A DNA stretch of 64,000 bases from NCBI GenBank assembly GCA_910585665.1, contig CAJUFI010000002.1, positions 1 through 64,000 of the forward strand, given 5' to 3'. The first letter of the stretch is position 1. Each line of letters starts with the position of its first letter. The notes beneath the pieces were generated by a model that searched no databases, was not told where the DNA came from, and saw nothing but the letters and a program-made list of their open reading frames with translations. A program made the translations under genes and the position numbers. This document shows, piece after piece, positions 51,303 to 59,246 of the stretch. This DNA is from an uncultured Acetatifactor sp. (GTDB lineage: Bacteria; Bacillota; Clostridia; Lachnospirales; Lachnospiraceae).

Positions 51303-51851
51303 CTAAAACATATCGAACATTTCATCCCAGTACCCGATCTGGTTCAGGTAATTGATTGCCCACACATAATAGAACACTGCCAGGACGCCCAGCACCAGAC
51401 CGATGATAGAACACACGAGCCCCGCCGTGCCTACGCTGTTCCGGCTCCGTTTATTGCCCTGAACGGAGCAGATCAGCCCCGCAATCCCCAGGATTATGGC
51501 CGGGACACCATAACAGCAGCAGGAGCATATGGCCAGGATGCCGCACACAAGCCCTGCAATCTGAAGGCCGTTCGTCCCGCTGGCTCCATCGTCCACAGGC
51601 GCCTGATACGCGGCATTCGCTGTATAGTCCTGATAATAGCCATAGGGATTCTGACCCGTCTCGCTGCCGCCTGCCGAAGACTGATAGGACGTGCCAGACG
51701 CATTGTCCTGATAGCCGCTGTATTGGCCTGTCTGTCCGTTCTCCTGTTTCGTGTTGTCTTCGTATTCTACTGTTTTCGCGCCGCACTCCCTGCAGTATAC
51801 GGCATCTTCCGTTTCCATGCGCCCGCATACCGGGCAGACCCTTTTACCCAT
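51303..51851 (-). CDS. zinc-ribbon plus DUF4190-like membrane protein
   Basis: 182 residues from ATG 51851 (GGAG nine bases upstream). A zinc ribbon at the start, CPVCGRMETEDAVYCRECGA, is followed by a Gln/Gly/Tyr/Ser-rich flexible linker (~30-90) and two membrane helices in LQIAGLVCGILAICSCCCYG and GTAGLVCSIIGLVLGVLAVF. The architecture is common in Firmicutes beside DUF2752 and DUF4870 genes. Function unknown, perhaps a membrane scaffold. First gene of this three-gene unit. Confidence 0.85.
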   Translation of the reverse strand: MGKRVCPVCGRMETEDAVYCRECGAKTVEYEDNTKQENGQTGQYSGYQDNASGTSYQSSAGGSETGQNPYGYYQDYTANAAYQAPVDDGASGTNGLQIAGLVCGILAICSCCCYGVPAIILGIAGLICSVQGNKRSRNSVGTAGLVCSIIGLVLGVLAVFYYVWAINYLNQIGYWDEMFDMF

Positions 51852-51977
51852 CGCATCTTTCTCCATTACTATCCATAATCTGATGGAAGGGATGCTGTGC
51901 TCCGCTCCCACTATCTTTTATTATACAATAGTGGAGAGAATATTACCAGCTAAATTTGAAAATAGTTTATGAGAACG

Positions 51978-52018
51978 AAAAAAACAGACCGCTACCCTCC
52001 TACTTTGGGTAACGGTCT
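51978..52018 (-). terminator. terminator at left end of the integrated element
   Basis: AGACCGctACCC (51986-51997) pairs with GGGTaaCGGTCT (52007-52018), and seven T residues follow on the minus strand. It would stop transcripts running out of the 52-64 kb element before they reach the host zinc-ribbon gene. Confidence 0.75.
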
Positions 52019-52106
52019 ATGCCTGCGTTTTATTGGAGTTCGACAATCTTAATATCAGTACTCTATCTCATGTGTGCCACTTGTGCGCTATGTGGCAAAA
52101 TTTAAG

Positions 52107-52139
52107 GCTACCGCCGACACCTCATGTCAACGATAGCCC
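52107..52139 (-). terminator. imperfect hairpin below the micro-ORF
   Basis: GGCTA...GACA pairs with TGTC...TAGCC with an inner CG/CG pair, and TTAAATTTT follows on the minus strand. A further TGCCAC/GTGGCA stem sits at about 52075-52094. Likely weak terminator or attachment-site-like structure near the edge of the element. Confidence 0.4.
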
Positions 52140-52157
52140 TTGATTTTACTGCAATAT

Positions 52158-52229
52158 TTAGAACTTCCCTTCTTTCGCAGCTTCCTCGATGGAGACGGCA
52201 ACGCACGGATTTACGCCACTTATAGCCAT
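52158..52229 (-). CDS. 23-residue micro-ORF with strong ribosome site
   Basis: ATG 52229 is preceded by GGAGG at eight bases. The peptide reads MAISGVNPCVAVSIEEAAKE followed by GKF and TAA. Too short for any family call. Its start signal is one of the best in the element, and a copy of the TTGCGAG motif lies 32-51 bases upstream. The end is followed by the hairpin at 52107-52139. It could be a leader peptide, a small regulator or chance. Confidence 0.4.
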   Translation of the reverse strand: MAISGVNPCVAVSIEEAAKEGKF

Positions 52230-52294
52230 TTTTGTTACCTCCACGTTGCCTATCCAGCAAATTTTCGCACTTGCGAGCGCTTCTCACGGCTTTT

Positions 52295-52534
52295 TTATGC
52301 CTCCGCTCCGTCATACACATAGCCTGTTTCTTCCCAAAATTTTATTGGCGATATGTAATAGTCATACTGAGAACTGCCCTCTTTCTTGAAGGCCACACCA
52401 AACTTCAAAAATCCTAAGATGATACCTTGTCGGATAAACTGCTGATCCTTTTTCATTACTCTAGCTGCCACAGCTACCGGAACATTCTCTCCGGTAAACT
52501 CTGGCACTTCTAAATATATCTTATTTCTATCCAT
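52295..52534 (-). CDS. phage-type small DNA-binding protein
   Basis: 79 residues. VPVAVAARVMKKDQQFIRQG, then FLKFGVAFKKEGSSQYDYYI and SPIKFWEETGYV, fits a small HTH (MerR/excisionase-like) family common in Firmicutes phages. Overlaps the upstream gene by 8 bases. Role likely regulatory or in excision; not proven. Confidence 0.6.
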   Translation of the reverse strand: MDRNKIYLEVPEFTGENVPVAVAARVMKKDQQFIRQGIILGFLKFGVAFKKEGSSQYDYYISPIKFWEETGYVYDGAEA

Positions 52535-52781
52535 CTGTCAATGCCTTCCTTTCCTCCTGCGCCGCCGTCAGTGCCTGTACGATGTCCTCAGCTTTCTTAT
52601 CGCCTATGCCCTTTACGCCCAGGAGGGCTTGACGGACCTCTGCCTCCGACAGCCCTGCCGCCTCCTTCTTGCCTGCTTCGTACCCTCTCTGGTAGATACG
52701 TCCGCAGAAATCACTCATTTGCCCGTGATCCATCTTCTTGACTTCCTTGTACTCTTTCCTGTTCAGCTCATATTGTTTCAA
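52527..52781 (-). CDS. small helix-hairpin-helix protein
   Basis: 84 residues. The segment VKGIGDKKAEDIVQALT is a helix-hairpin-helix motif, usually for non-specific DNA contact. The preceding part is polar and helical. No domain beyond this. Located between a zinc-ribbon gene and the small HTH gene. Confidence 0.65.
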   Translation of the reverse strand: MKQYELNRKEYKEVKKMDHGQMSDFCGRIYQRGYEAGKKEAAGLSEAEVRQALLGVKGIGDKKAEDIVQALTAAQEERKALTDG

Positions 52782-52783
52782 AT

Positions 52784-52924
52784 CTATTCCTCCTTTTCCT
52801 CCCTCACTTCAAACTCAAACATATTCTCGTCACATTCCGGGCAATAGTACGGATATTGCTTTTTTAATTCCTTGTCGTTCTCTTTCCTTACCCTGGAGCC
52901 GCAACGTATACAGACTTTTGCCAC
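52784..52924 (-). CDS. 46-residue zinc-ribbon protein
   Basis: GTG 52924 is preceded by GGAGG. Sequence: MAKVCIRCGSRVRKENDKEL, then a YYCPECDENMFEFEV knuckle, so two C-x2-C pairs 28 residues apart. Acidic tail. Tiny zinc-ribbon proteins are typical of phages and conjugative elements; the function is not known. It fills the gap between the neighbours without overlap. Confidence 0.7.
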   Translation of the reverse strand: MAKVCIRCGSRVRKENDKELKKQYPYYCPECDENMFEFEVREEKEE

Positions 52925-52936
52925 ACTTATCGCCTC

Positions 52937-53653
52937 CTAATATTCAATTTGACAGGTAATCCCACAGTCTGGCATTATCTCGTTCTCCATTCTGCCTGCA
53001 TTTGGATCAAGCTCGTCCAGAAAAACTCCCTTTATGCAGGAATGACCTACCTCTCTTTCTAATGCCGCCATTCTATAGAACACTTCCGGGAAGTCAACCC
53101 GAATTTTATTCCAGTAACCCATCCCGCCTTTGACGCATCCAATACAATTATTATTGGAATAGCCCATGTCGTACATTTGCGGGCGCCTTATCCCTAAGTC
53201 TCTCAACATGGCATGAGCATTTGCCTTCGTCAATCCACGCTCTACTAACGGATATTGATTTTTTATATTCAGATCAGACTCGTCCAGCCTTTCTGCCCGC
53301 TTCTGCTCACTGAGGTCATACCCCCATACATAAATCAAATTGCAATCCTGATGTAGATATTCCCACTCCTTCCTCACTCTTCTTTTGAGTACCTGGGTGC
53401 ATTTCGCTCCATTGACACCGTTGACATATCTGAATTGCCTAATGACATTCTCAACACTGCAATAATTCGATTTGAGGATTTTGATTTGCTTTCGCAATAC
53501 CCGCTCGCAATCCTTAATAAACCTCATGCTGTCCGGATGCTGATTATCAATATCAATATAAATAAATTCATCTATTGTATCTCTCTCCAGATAGCCAGCG
53601 ATAAAGCTGCTTACCCCTGCTGAAATCCAGCATACTTTTAATTCTCGTTTCAT
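52937..53653 (-). CDS. phage PAPS-reductase-like protein
   Basis: 238 residues from ATG 53653 (a TTG at 53668 would add five). N-terminal PP-loop LKVCWISAGVSSFIAGYLER, where SGGxDS is replaced by SAGVSS; later KRRVRKEWEYL, VWGYDLSEQKRAERL and the cysteine cluster SNNNCIGCVKGGMGYWNKIR. These are marks of the phosphoadenosine-phosphosulfate-reductase/DndC-like superfamily found in many phages. Possible roles include adenylylation chemistry on sulfur compounds or DNA modification; the substrate is unknown. Confidence 0.8.
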   Translation of the reverse strand: MKRELKVCWISAGVSSFIAGYLERDTIDEFIYIDIDNQHPDSMRFIKDCERVLRKQIKILKSNYCSVENVIRQFRYVNGVNGAKCTQVLKRRVRKEWEYLHQDCNLIYVWGYDLSEQKRAERLDESDLNIKNQYPLVERGLTKANAHAMLRDLGIRRPQMYDMGYSNNNCIGCVKGGMGYWNKIRVDFPEVFYRMAALEREVGHSCIKGVFLDELDPNAGRMENEIMPDCGITCQIEY

Positions 53654-53825
53654 AACACCACGAAACAAATTCCGTTCGTGGATAGGACCTCTGGCCTCCC
53701 ATGCTACTTTAGTACGGCTTTCGCAAGGTAGCTCCCACTCGTACCTCTTTCACGCTGTTGATCGGTCCTTTTCTTCTCTGTGTTTATCACCCTCACAGGT
53801 CAACCCGGTTTACCGGGATTCGTTA
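53654..53825. other. 172-base gap with a 7-bp hairpin
   Basis: CCACGAA pairs with TTCGTGG at 53658-53681. The remainder is GC-balanced and has a minus-strand open frame of 28 codons (starting MINTEKKRTDQQRERGTSGS) without a properly spaced ribosome site. Perhaps the leader or regulatory RNA of the PAPS-reductase-like gene. Confidence 0.35.
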
Positions 53826-54161
53826 TTACTCCTTTCCTGATATGTTCTTAATGTGAAATTTATAATACTCTTTTCCCGCCTCTGCTCCCCATTCCTCCTT
53901 GCCGGTTCCAATGGATAAGGTACACATAACCTCCACCTGCGGAGCATCGCGGCCATATCCATTCTGCAGGATAACCGGCTTCGCCTTTAGCGTTCCTGGC
54001 TTTCTTAAAAGCTCCAGAACCGTTTCTGTTTCGGTGGCCGGAAATCCCAGCCACCGCATAATGCGAACCGTCCAATAAGGCTTTATCTCCCGGTATTCGT
54101 CGCCCTTCTCTCCGGAGAGAATCATATCCAGCCATTTCTTCTTGATCGGCAGAATCAGCAC
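53826..54161 (-). CDS. ASCH domain protein
   Basis: 111 residues. MLILPIKKKWLDMILSGEKG at the N-terminus, with EYREIKPYWTVRI, is the ASCH-domain opening (beta strand with K and ExR residues). ASCH/PUA-fold proteins bind RNA or modified nucleosides; some are nucleases or deaminase-like. In phages they are common but unexplained. Followed immediately upstream by the PD-(D/E)XK gene with four bases between them. Confidence 0.8.
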   Translation of the reverse strand: MLILPIKKKWLDMILSGEKGDEYREIKPYWTVRIMRWLGFPATETETVLELLRKPGTLKAKPVILQNGYGRDAPQVEVMCTLSIGTGKEEWGAEAGKEYYKFHIKNISGKE

Positions 54162-54165
54162 CCCA

Positions 54166-54642
54166 TCACCCCCTGTCCCTCGCTGCAGAGCGGAACATCA
54201 TCAGTAGTATTTCAGATACCGGCCTCGTCCTGTCTCTCCGCATTGCCTTTTTGACGGACTTTAATTCGTACCACTCTCCCCGGTAATGCTTTTTCTCCGG
54301 AACCAACACGCCCACCCCATACGGTACCTGGTCCTTTACCTTCTCGTAGACTTCCTCCGGCATGACATAGTAGTTATAATCTCCCAGGAAGTTGTGGCCG
54401 TTTTTCGAGTGGAAATCTTCGACTGAGGACTTAACCTCATAACAGAAGAAATCGCCCTTTTCAATGCCAGATACCGTATTGTTTACAGGCTTGAATTTCA
54501 TATAGTCCACGCGCACCGCTTTGGTGGTAGCGTAATCAAACGTGACTTCCCTGGCCCAATAAATCCTCGGATCATTGTGCGGTGATATGTACCTCTGGAC
54601 CGACAGCGACAAGAGTGCCGTTATCTCCGGCCTACTTTCCAT
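54166..54642 (-). CDS. MmcB-like PD-(D/E)XK protein
   Basis: 158 residues from ATG 54642, overlapping the ParB-like gene by 11 bases. RPEITALLSLSVQRYISPHN opens the domain; AVRVDYMKF gives the Asp, and FFCYEVKSSVEDFHSKNGHN gives ExK, matching the MmcB-like/PD-(D/E)XK family of DNA-repair nucleases. Then comes NFLGDYNYYVMPEEV. Likely a nuclease acting on the element's or host DNA. Confidence 0.75.
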   Translation of the reverse strand: MESRPEITALLSLSVQRYISPHNDPRIYWAREVTFDYATTKAVRVDYMKFKPVNNTVSGIEKGDFFCYEVKSSVEDFHSKNGHNFLGDYNYYVMPEEVYEKVKDQVPYGVGVLVPEKKHYRGEWYELKSVKKAMRRDRTRPVSEILLMMFRSAARDRG

Positions 54643-55999
54643 CCGCCTCACCATCCTTATACAGATCATGGGAACCCTCGGCCAGCTTGTAAAATTCCTC
54701 TTTGGAGTAGGAGAAGCCGAATAGTGCCAGAATCTCGTCCAGCGCAATGACGACTTTCCCGCTGCTTTCTCTATAGGAGGCGTTCCACTCTGCCAGGTCT
54801 TTATCTGCCACACCACCGGCCGCATAAATCATCATCTTGTAGAGAAGCCCGATCCCGTCACGCTTTTTTTCGTATGCTGCCTTTTCCTCGTCCGTCTTGT
54901 CATAAAGAGAAGTCTCTCCTGTGATGAACTTTAACATCACCTGCTCGCTCATCCACGAACCGCACTGAATCATAACACCAAACAAGCGCTCCATCACCGT
55001 CTCCGGCTTTTCATTTTCGGGCTTGAACTTCTGCTCAATCGCCAGCTTTATGAAATCCGCCCTCTCTGCGGACATTTCTTTCTGCATGGCTTTGATCTGC
55101 CGCTTTCTCTTATCCTGCGCTTTCTGCTTAATCTCATACTCGGACAGCTCTCTCTTTTCCTTCCCCTTCCTTTTGATGATTGTAAAATTGCGCCAGTAAA
55201 CCAGATAAAACAGTTCTTCCTTCGCCGCCTGCGTCTTGCACCCTGTCTTATTTGCCACTTCCTTATCCAGATCGAACTCCTTGACAGTTTCCCACTTCCC
55301 ACTGTAACGCTCATTCTCAGCGCCTTCCGGAGCAGGCTTGATCCCATCGGCCTTGCAGAGCTTGATATATGCCTTCTCATGCTCCTTACGTTTCAATTCT
55401 TCATACGCCTGTCTTGCCTTCTGCGCCAGATTGTTGGAGCTGGTGGACTCTTTCAGAATCTTATCCCTGGTCTTGACATCCGGGATTTTCTCCAGCTCAT
55501 ACAAATCCTTTAAGGAAAGCTGAAAGCACTCGTCCTTTTCCTTCTCCTGCAGCACCTTTTGGTTGAGCTTCGCAATATTCAGGCGGTGCCGCACTGTCGT
55601 CTTTGAAAAACCGGTCTTTTCCGCAATGCTTTCCTCTGTCTCTCCCAGGTCAAGCATCATCTGGAAGCCATTTGCCTGCTCCCATATCGTCAAATCATTA
55701 CGCTGCATATTCTCTTCCAGCATGATCGACACCTGTTCTCTCGGTGTCAGATTCTCAGCAATCTGGCAGGGGAATTTCTCTATTCCTGCCTGAGTACCGG
55801 CAGCATATCTCCTGTGGCCGATCAATGTCATATACTCCCCAGGCTCTCCTTCCACCGGGATAACCGTCAAATTCTGGAGAACCCCATTCTTTTTAATGGA
55901 CTCCACCAATTCCGATAAATCCCCTAAATTCTTCCTGGGATTCTCCGGATGCGGCCTGATATGCGCCGCCTCAATATAGGTAATCACCTTTTCTTCCAT
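54632..55999 (-). CDS. ParB/Srx-domain protein of the element
   Basis: 455 residues from ATG 55999, eight bases past AAGGAGG. ParB-N domain: ITYIEAAHIRPHPENPRKNL, then LIGHRRYAAGTQAGIEKFPC and LTPREQVSIMLEENMQRNDL; HTH segment TEESIAEKTGFSKTTVRHRL. The C-terminal 250 residues are charged and helical. ParB-like proteins in phages and plasmids bind DNA sites for partition or regulation and some use CTP. No parA neighbour, so a regulatory or nuclease-like role (ParB/Srx fold) is as likely as partition. Confidence 0.85.
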   Translation of the reverse strand: MEEKVITYIEAAHIRPHPENPRKNLGDLSELVESIKKNGVLQNLTVIPVEGEPGEYMTLIGHRRYAAGTQAGIEKFPCQIAENLTPREQVSIMLEENMQRNDLTIWEQANGFQMMLDLGETEESIAEKTGFSKTTVRHRLNIAKLNQKVLQEKEKDECFQLSLKDLYELEKIPDVKTRDKILKESTSSNNLAQKARQAYEELKRKEHEKAYIKLCKADGIKPAPEGAENERYSGKWETVKEFDLDKEVANKTGCKTQAAKEELFYLVYWRNFTIIKRKGKEKRELSEYEIKQKAQDKRKRQIKAMQKEMSAERADFIKLAIEQKFKPENEKPETVMERLFGVMIQCGSWMSEQVMLKFITGETSLYDKTDEEKAAYEKKRDGIGLLYKMMIYAAGGVADKDLAEWNASYRESSGKVVIALDEILALFGFSYSKEEFYKLAEGSHDLYKDGEADGK

Positions 56000-56013
56000 C
56001 CATTCATCCTCCT

Positions 56014-56481
56014 TCACTTTTCCCATATTTTTCCTTTTTCCGTATCTGCCTTCAAAACAAAGGCAGGTTCCTTAATCGACTTCGACTGATCCGCTACTCC
56101 GACGATTGGATATACCATATCCCCAACTTTTACTTTCACATCAATGTAGTTTTCTTCGCCGTCCAAAATTCTGCTGAGCCGTTCCACGGTAAAAGAATCT
56201 TCGTATTTCTCTTTCCTCTGCCGCTTAAATTTTTCAAAATCTTCTTTGGACTTAAAGCATTTATCCTGGAAGTAATCCACGAAGCTGTAGCCATCCCCTC
56301 TGTCAACATACACACAGAACGTCTTATGTTCCGGATTCTTCCCGTATGCTCCATATCCGAGTAGCGTTCCTTTGTAGATGAAATGCCCCTCTGGCTCGTC
56401 CGGAAAGATAGTCAGGTAGACTTCTTTCCCATACATAGCATTTATGTCTATGGCTTTATTTACCCTAAGAAAATTCTCCAT
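56014..56481 (-). CDS. hypothetical element protein
   Basis: 155 residues: MENFLRVNKAIDINAMYGKE, mixed alpha/beta, rich in Asp, Glu, Lys and Tyr, no membrane segment. It ends 14 bases before the ParB-like start. No known domain recognised. Confidence 0.65.
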   Translation of the reverse strand: MENFLRVNKAIDINAMYGKEVYLTIFPDEPEGHFIYKGTLLGYGAYGKNPEHKTFCVYVDRGDGYSFVDYFQDKCFKSKEDFEKFKRQRKEKYEDSFTVERLSRILDGEENYIDVKVKVGDMVYPIVGVADQSKSIKEPAFVLKADTEKGKIWEK

Positions 56482-56534
56482 ATTGCCTCCTTATTCTGCA
56501 TTTGGCGGCACAAGGCCGCCAGATTGTTTTGATT

Positions 56535-57425
56535 TTATGATTTTTTGATGCAGAAGCAGAGCGGCACCCGAGACGCATTGGACGCGGAACAGTGGCCCGC
56601 ATGGCCGCCGTTGGCGACATAGCACGCACTAGTCGAGTAGCCAGACCTCACGGACGCCAGCCAATATGTTTCCGTATCCTCTCCCTTTGCTTCGCCTTTC
56701 ATTCTGTGCCTGCGATCCTTGTAGTAGTCCAGCTGCTCATATAATCCCTGATCGCCATAGCACTCGTCCTCGTCGAACACTTCCGATGCTGCAGGAAGAA
56801 ACAGTTTGAACTCATATTCCTGCACGTTCCCCTCATGGTCCTTGTGTTTTCTTTTCACAGGAGTAATCGCCGCCTGCAAATCTTCCGGGAGCTGGCTCCA
56901 GATTTCCTCATTCAGATACTTCATCACATCGGAGGCCGCAATCCCGCACTTCGTATTCCCGGCATCACTCCATGGAACCTCTTTGCCGCCGACACAATCC
57001 ACCGACTCAAACCGCACATACTCGTCTGTTGACTGAGTAACAACAACTGTCACATCCTCACCGGTTTTCAGGCGGAAGTCTACCTTATCCCCGACGGCCA
57101 GATTAACGCCAGCCATAATCCGGTTTGACAGCGTTTCCCACGGCATAACCGATTCCTGAACCATCCGGAGTGTTGCGTTGCAAGATGCCGGTGCCACCTC
57201 TCTCTTCTTTTCAGCGGATGCCGACTGGTGCTTTTCATCATGCTCCTTTGCATACCAGGCCATCTTTGCCCTCATTCCTTCGACCAGAGCCATCTTTGCC
57301 TCCGTCTCCCTCTGATCTCTTGCTGCCAGATGATTGTAAAAATCCCTGCTTGCCTCCATGACCGTGCCACTCTCTCCTGACACACTCAGTTCCAGACTTC
57401 CCGCCTTAATTCTTAATTCTTCCAT
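56535..57425 (-). CDS. DUF6273 protein with lectin-like C-terminus
   Basis: 296 residues. After a coiled-coil N-terminus (ETEAKMALVEGMRAKMAWYA), the DUF6273 domain runs from VGDKVDFRLKTGEDVTVVVT to the end. The closing ETYWLASVRSGYSTSACYVA, NGGHAGHCSASNASRVPLCF and CIKKS resembles the formylglycine-enzyme/C-type-lectin fold used by phage receptor-binding and variable proteins. Possible host-surface or substrate binding. Preceded by a copy of the repeated operator-like motif (57477-57507). Confidence 0.75.
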   Translation of the reverse strand: MEELRIKAGSLELSVSGESGTVMEASRDFYNHLAARDQRETEAKMALVEGMRAKMAWYAKEHDEKHQSASAEKKREVAPASCNATLRMVQESVMPWETLSNRIMAGVNLAVGDKVDFRLKTGEDVTVVVTQSTDEYVRFESVDCVGGKEVPWSDAGNTKCGIAASDVMKYLNEEIWSQLPEDLQAAITPVKRKHKDHEGNVQEYEFKLFLPAASEVFDEDECYGDQGLYEQLDYYKDRRHRMKGEAKGEDTETYWLASVRSGYSTSACYVANGGHAGHCSASNASRVPLCFCIKKS

Positions 57426-57476
57426 GTTGCTTTTCTCCTTTCGCTATTGCGTATTCTTATATTGCTTTTATCTCGA

Positions 57477-57507
57477 ATTTGCGAGCCTTGCGAGTAAAAA
57501 AATAGAC
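57477..57507 (-). promoter_or_regulatory. operator-like repeated motif, copy 1
   Basis: ATTTGCGAGCCTTGCGAGTA then AAAAAATAGAC. Two direct TTGCGAG-like words nine bases apart. 28 of 31 bases match 61971-62001. Lies 52 bases upstream of the DUF6273 gene start. Confidence 0.6.
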
Positions 57508-57532
57508 TCTGCCGACACGCAAAATTCAATTC

Positions 57533-58288
57533 CTACACAGCTACCTCCAGTTGCCTGTTCAGCAGGGCATCAAACATCTTGAACCCATAAATAAACCCCT
57601 GCATTTCCGCTTCGATTGCTACCCCATACAGAGCATCCTCCAGCTCATTACTCTCCTTTGCCCTTAGCTGAGTGGCCTTCATCACTTCATAAAATTTCTT
57701 GTATCTCTCTGTCAGTTCCGCAATTTCCCTTCCTTCTACTGCCGGGCCTGTGATAAACTGATTGAACATATTGCAGTATTCCTCGTACTCGCTTCTCGGC
57801 TTTCCTTCCAGCAGGAATCCGCTTGCCATAGGAACCGCCGCCCGCTTTCCCGGATGAAAACGCTCCTGGACTGCAGCCCTCAGCCTCTCCGCTCCCTGGG
57901 CGACGCTCTTGTAATTGGTGTAGTCCTTCAGCCACTCGCAATACAGATTACACGCCTTCTCAGTCATTTCATACATAGGGTATTCTATGCCCTGCGGTAT
58001 TCTGAAGGATGCCAGCCGGAACTCCCGCTTTTCCTCTTCACTCGCATCCGCACACAGGAATCTTGCAATCCGCTTGAAAATGATTGCATGGCTCTTACCC
58101 AACACTTCCGCCACTTCCTTGCTCGTCATGGTTATGGCCTGGCTCTTCTTTTCTTCCTTTGTCGGTGCAGGAGTTTTCAGAACAATCTCCACGATGTCAT
58201 TTGCAGAAACGCCTCCGGCTATGCTCTTTATGCAGGCCGCAATTTTTTCGGCATCTGCGCTCCCGATATTCAGCGTTACACTATTCAT
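57533..58288 (-). CDS. Rha-like phage regulatory protein
   Basis: 251 residues from ATG 58288, after GGAGAGG. The middle has TMTSKEVAEVLGKSHAIIFK and EFRLASFRIPQGIEYPMYEM followed by TEKACNLYCEWL, the pattern of the Rha (pRha) phage regulatory family. N-terminal ~45 residues are a separate small domain; the C-terminus is helical. Rha proteins affect phage lysogeny and host growth. Start overlaps the upstream gene stop by four bases. Confidence 0.72.
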   Translation of the reverse strand: MNSVTLNIGSADAEKIAACIKSIAGGVSANDIVEIVLKTPAPTKEEKKSQAITMTSKEVAEVLGKSHAIIFKRIARFLCADASEEEKREFRLASFRIPQGIEYPMYEMTEKACNLYCEWLKDYTNYKSVAQGAERLRAAVQERFHPGKRAAVPMASGFLLEGKPRSEYEEYCNMFNQFITGPAVEGREIAELTERYKKFYEVMKATQLRAKESNELEDALYGVAIEAEMQGFIYGFKMFDALLNRQLEVAV

Positions 58289-58542
58289 GCCGTCCTCTCC
58301 TTTCTCAGTAATTTTAACAGCGGATGCCACGGCCTTGCGCCACGCATACGGCTGATAATCTTCTCCAGATCAATGTCCTCTCTCCCTACCTTCTGGTACC
58401 CCTGATACTTCCCGGCGTTTCTCTCGTTTACCGGCCTGTCGTGGAATCCGTCCGTAATCTTAAATCTGGCCGGATTTTTCTCTCCGTCGCTGAAGGCTAC
58501 GTACTCCTTCGCCCCATGAATATAGTAGCCGACAATCTCCAT
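58285..58542 (-). CDS. hypothetical element protein
   Basis: 85 residues (MEIVGYYIHGAKEYVAFSDG), basic C-terminus (RMRGARPWHPLLKLLRKERT). Overlaps the Rha-like gene by ATGA and lies five bases below the next upstream gene. No family recognised. Confidence 0.65.
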   Translation of the reverse strand: MEIVGYYIHGAKEYVAFSDGEKNPARFKITDGFHDRPVNERNAGKYQGYQKVGREDIDLEKIISRMRGARPWHPLLKLLRKERTA

Positions 58543-58547
58543 ATCCC

Positions 58548-59246
58548 TTACCTCCCTTCGTATCTGTCATGAATGGGGATCGGATACTTCGACCCTGTAA
58601 TCTCCCGGAAACGACTGTCTGAGGTATAAAGGAAATTCCCGCCCATCATGTACCAGCGCCTCCGGAAATACAATGGCTTGCAGTCTATGTACTCACTTCC
58701 CGAAACCTCCCGCCATTCAATGTAGACACACTCCCGGATGTCCTCCGGCTCAAACGGTCCTTTCGTCTTTCCCAGGATATACAAATCCCTCCGATGTGCA
58801 GATATGCCGCCGTTGGTACAGTCACCCAGGCCACTTCTGTAGACCTCTGCCGTCAGTCCTGACTCAATATCAAAGTTGGTCCGCATCCAGTCCAGCGTCT
58901 CGTCCTTATATTTACATCCGCTCCATACGCCTTTCATGTATACCAGCTCATTGTCATATACCTGGATCGTCCAATACTCGTCGCCGCTCCTGACCGCTCT
59001 CAGCTGAAGATATTCCTTGCTCTCCGGATCAAAAGCCACTCTCATAATGACAAACTTATTGAACTTGTCATTGTCATGGACACTGTGCCGGTCTATGAAA
59101 TCGTCCAGAAGCGTTTCTGCATATCCTTCCGGGATGCCGCCCTCCGGCTCAACAATATCTCCATGCTCCAACACTCCATATTTGTTTGAAATCTCGCACC
59201 ATGTACCCTCTAAGTGGCACACAAAGCCATTCTTCTCAGCTCTCAT
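58548..59246 (-). CDS. hypothetical element protein, Trp/Tyr-rich
   Basis: 232 residues from ATG 59246 (AGGAGGAAAG upstream). Contains GTWCEISNKYGVLEHGDIVE and a series of W/Y-containing beta segments (DEYWTIQVYDNELVYMKGVW). Likely beta-rich. It overlaps the 59236 stop by 11 bases. Not recognised. Confidence 0.65.
   Translation of the reverse strand: MRAEKNGFVCHLEGTWCEISNKYGVLEHGDIVEPEGGIPEGYAETLLDDFIDRHSVHDNDKFNKFVIMRVAFDPESKEYLQLRAVRSGDEYWTIQVYDNELVYMKGVWSGCKYKDETLDWMRTNFDIESGLTAEVYRSGLGDCTNGGISAHRRDLYILGKTKGPFEPEDIRECVYIEWREVSGSEYIDCKPLYFRRRWYMMGGNFLYTSDSRFREITGSKYPIPIHDRYEGR

Noticed and set aside
52108..52320. 70-codon minus-strand ORF overlapping the micro-ORF
   Set aside because: Arg/Cys-rich shadow in another frame; the 23-codon ORF has the proper GGAGG spacing and the larger frame does not.
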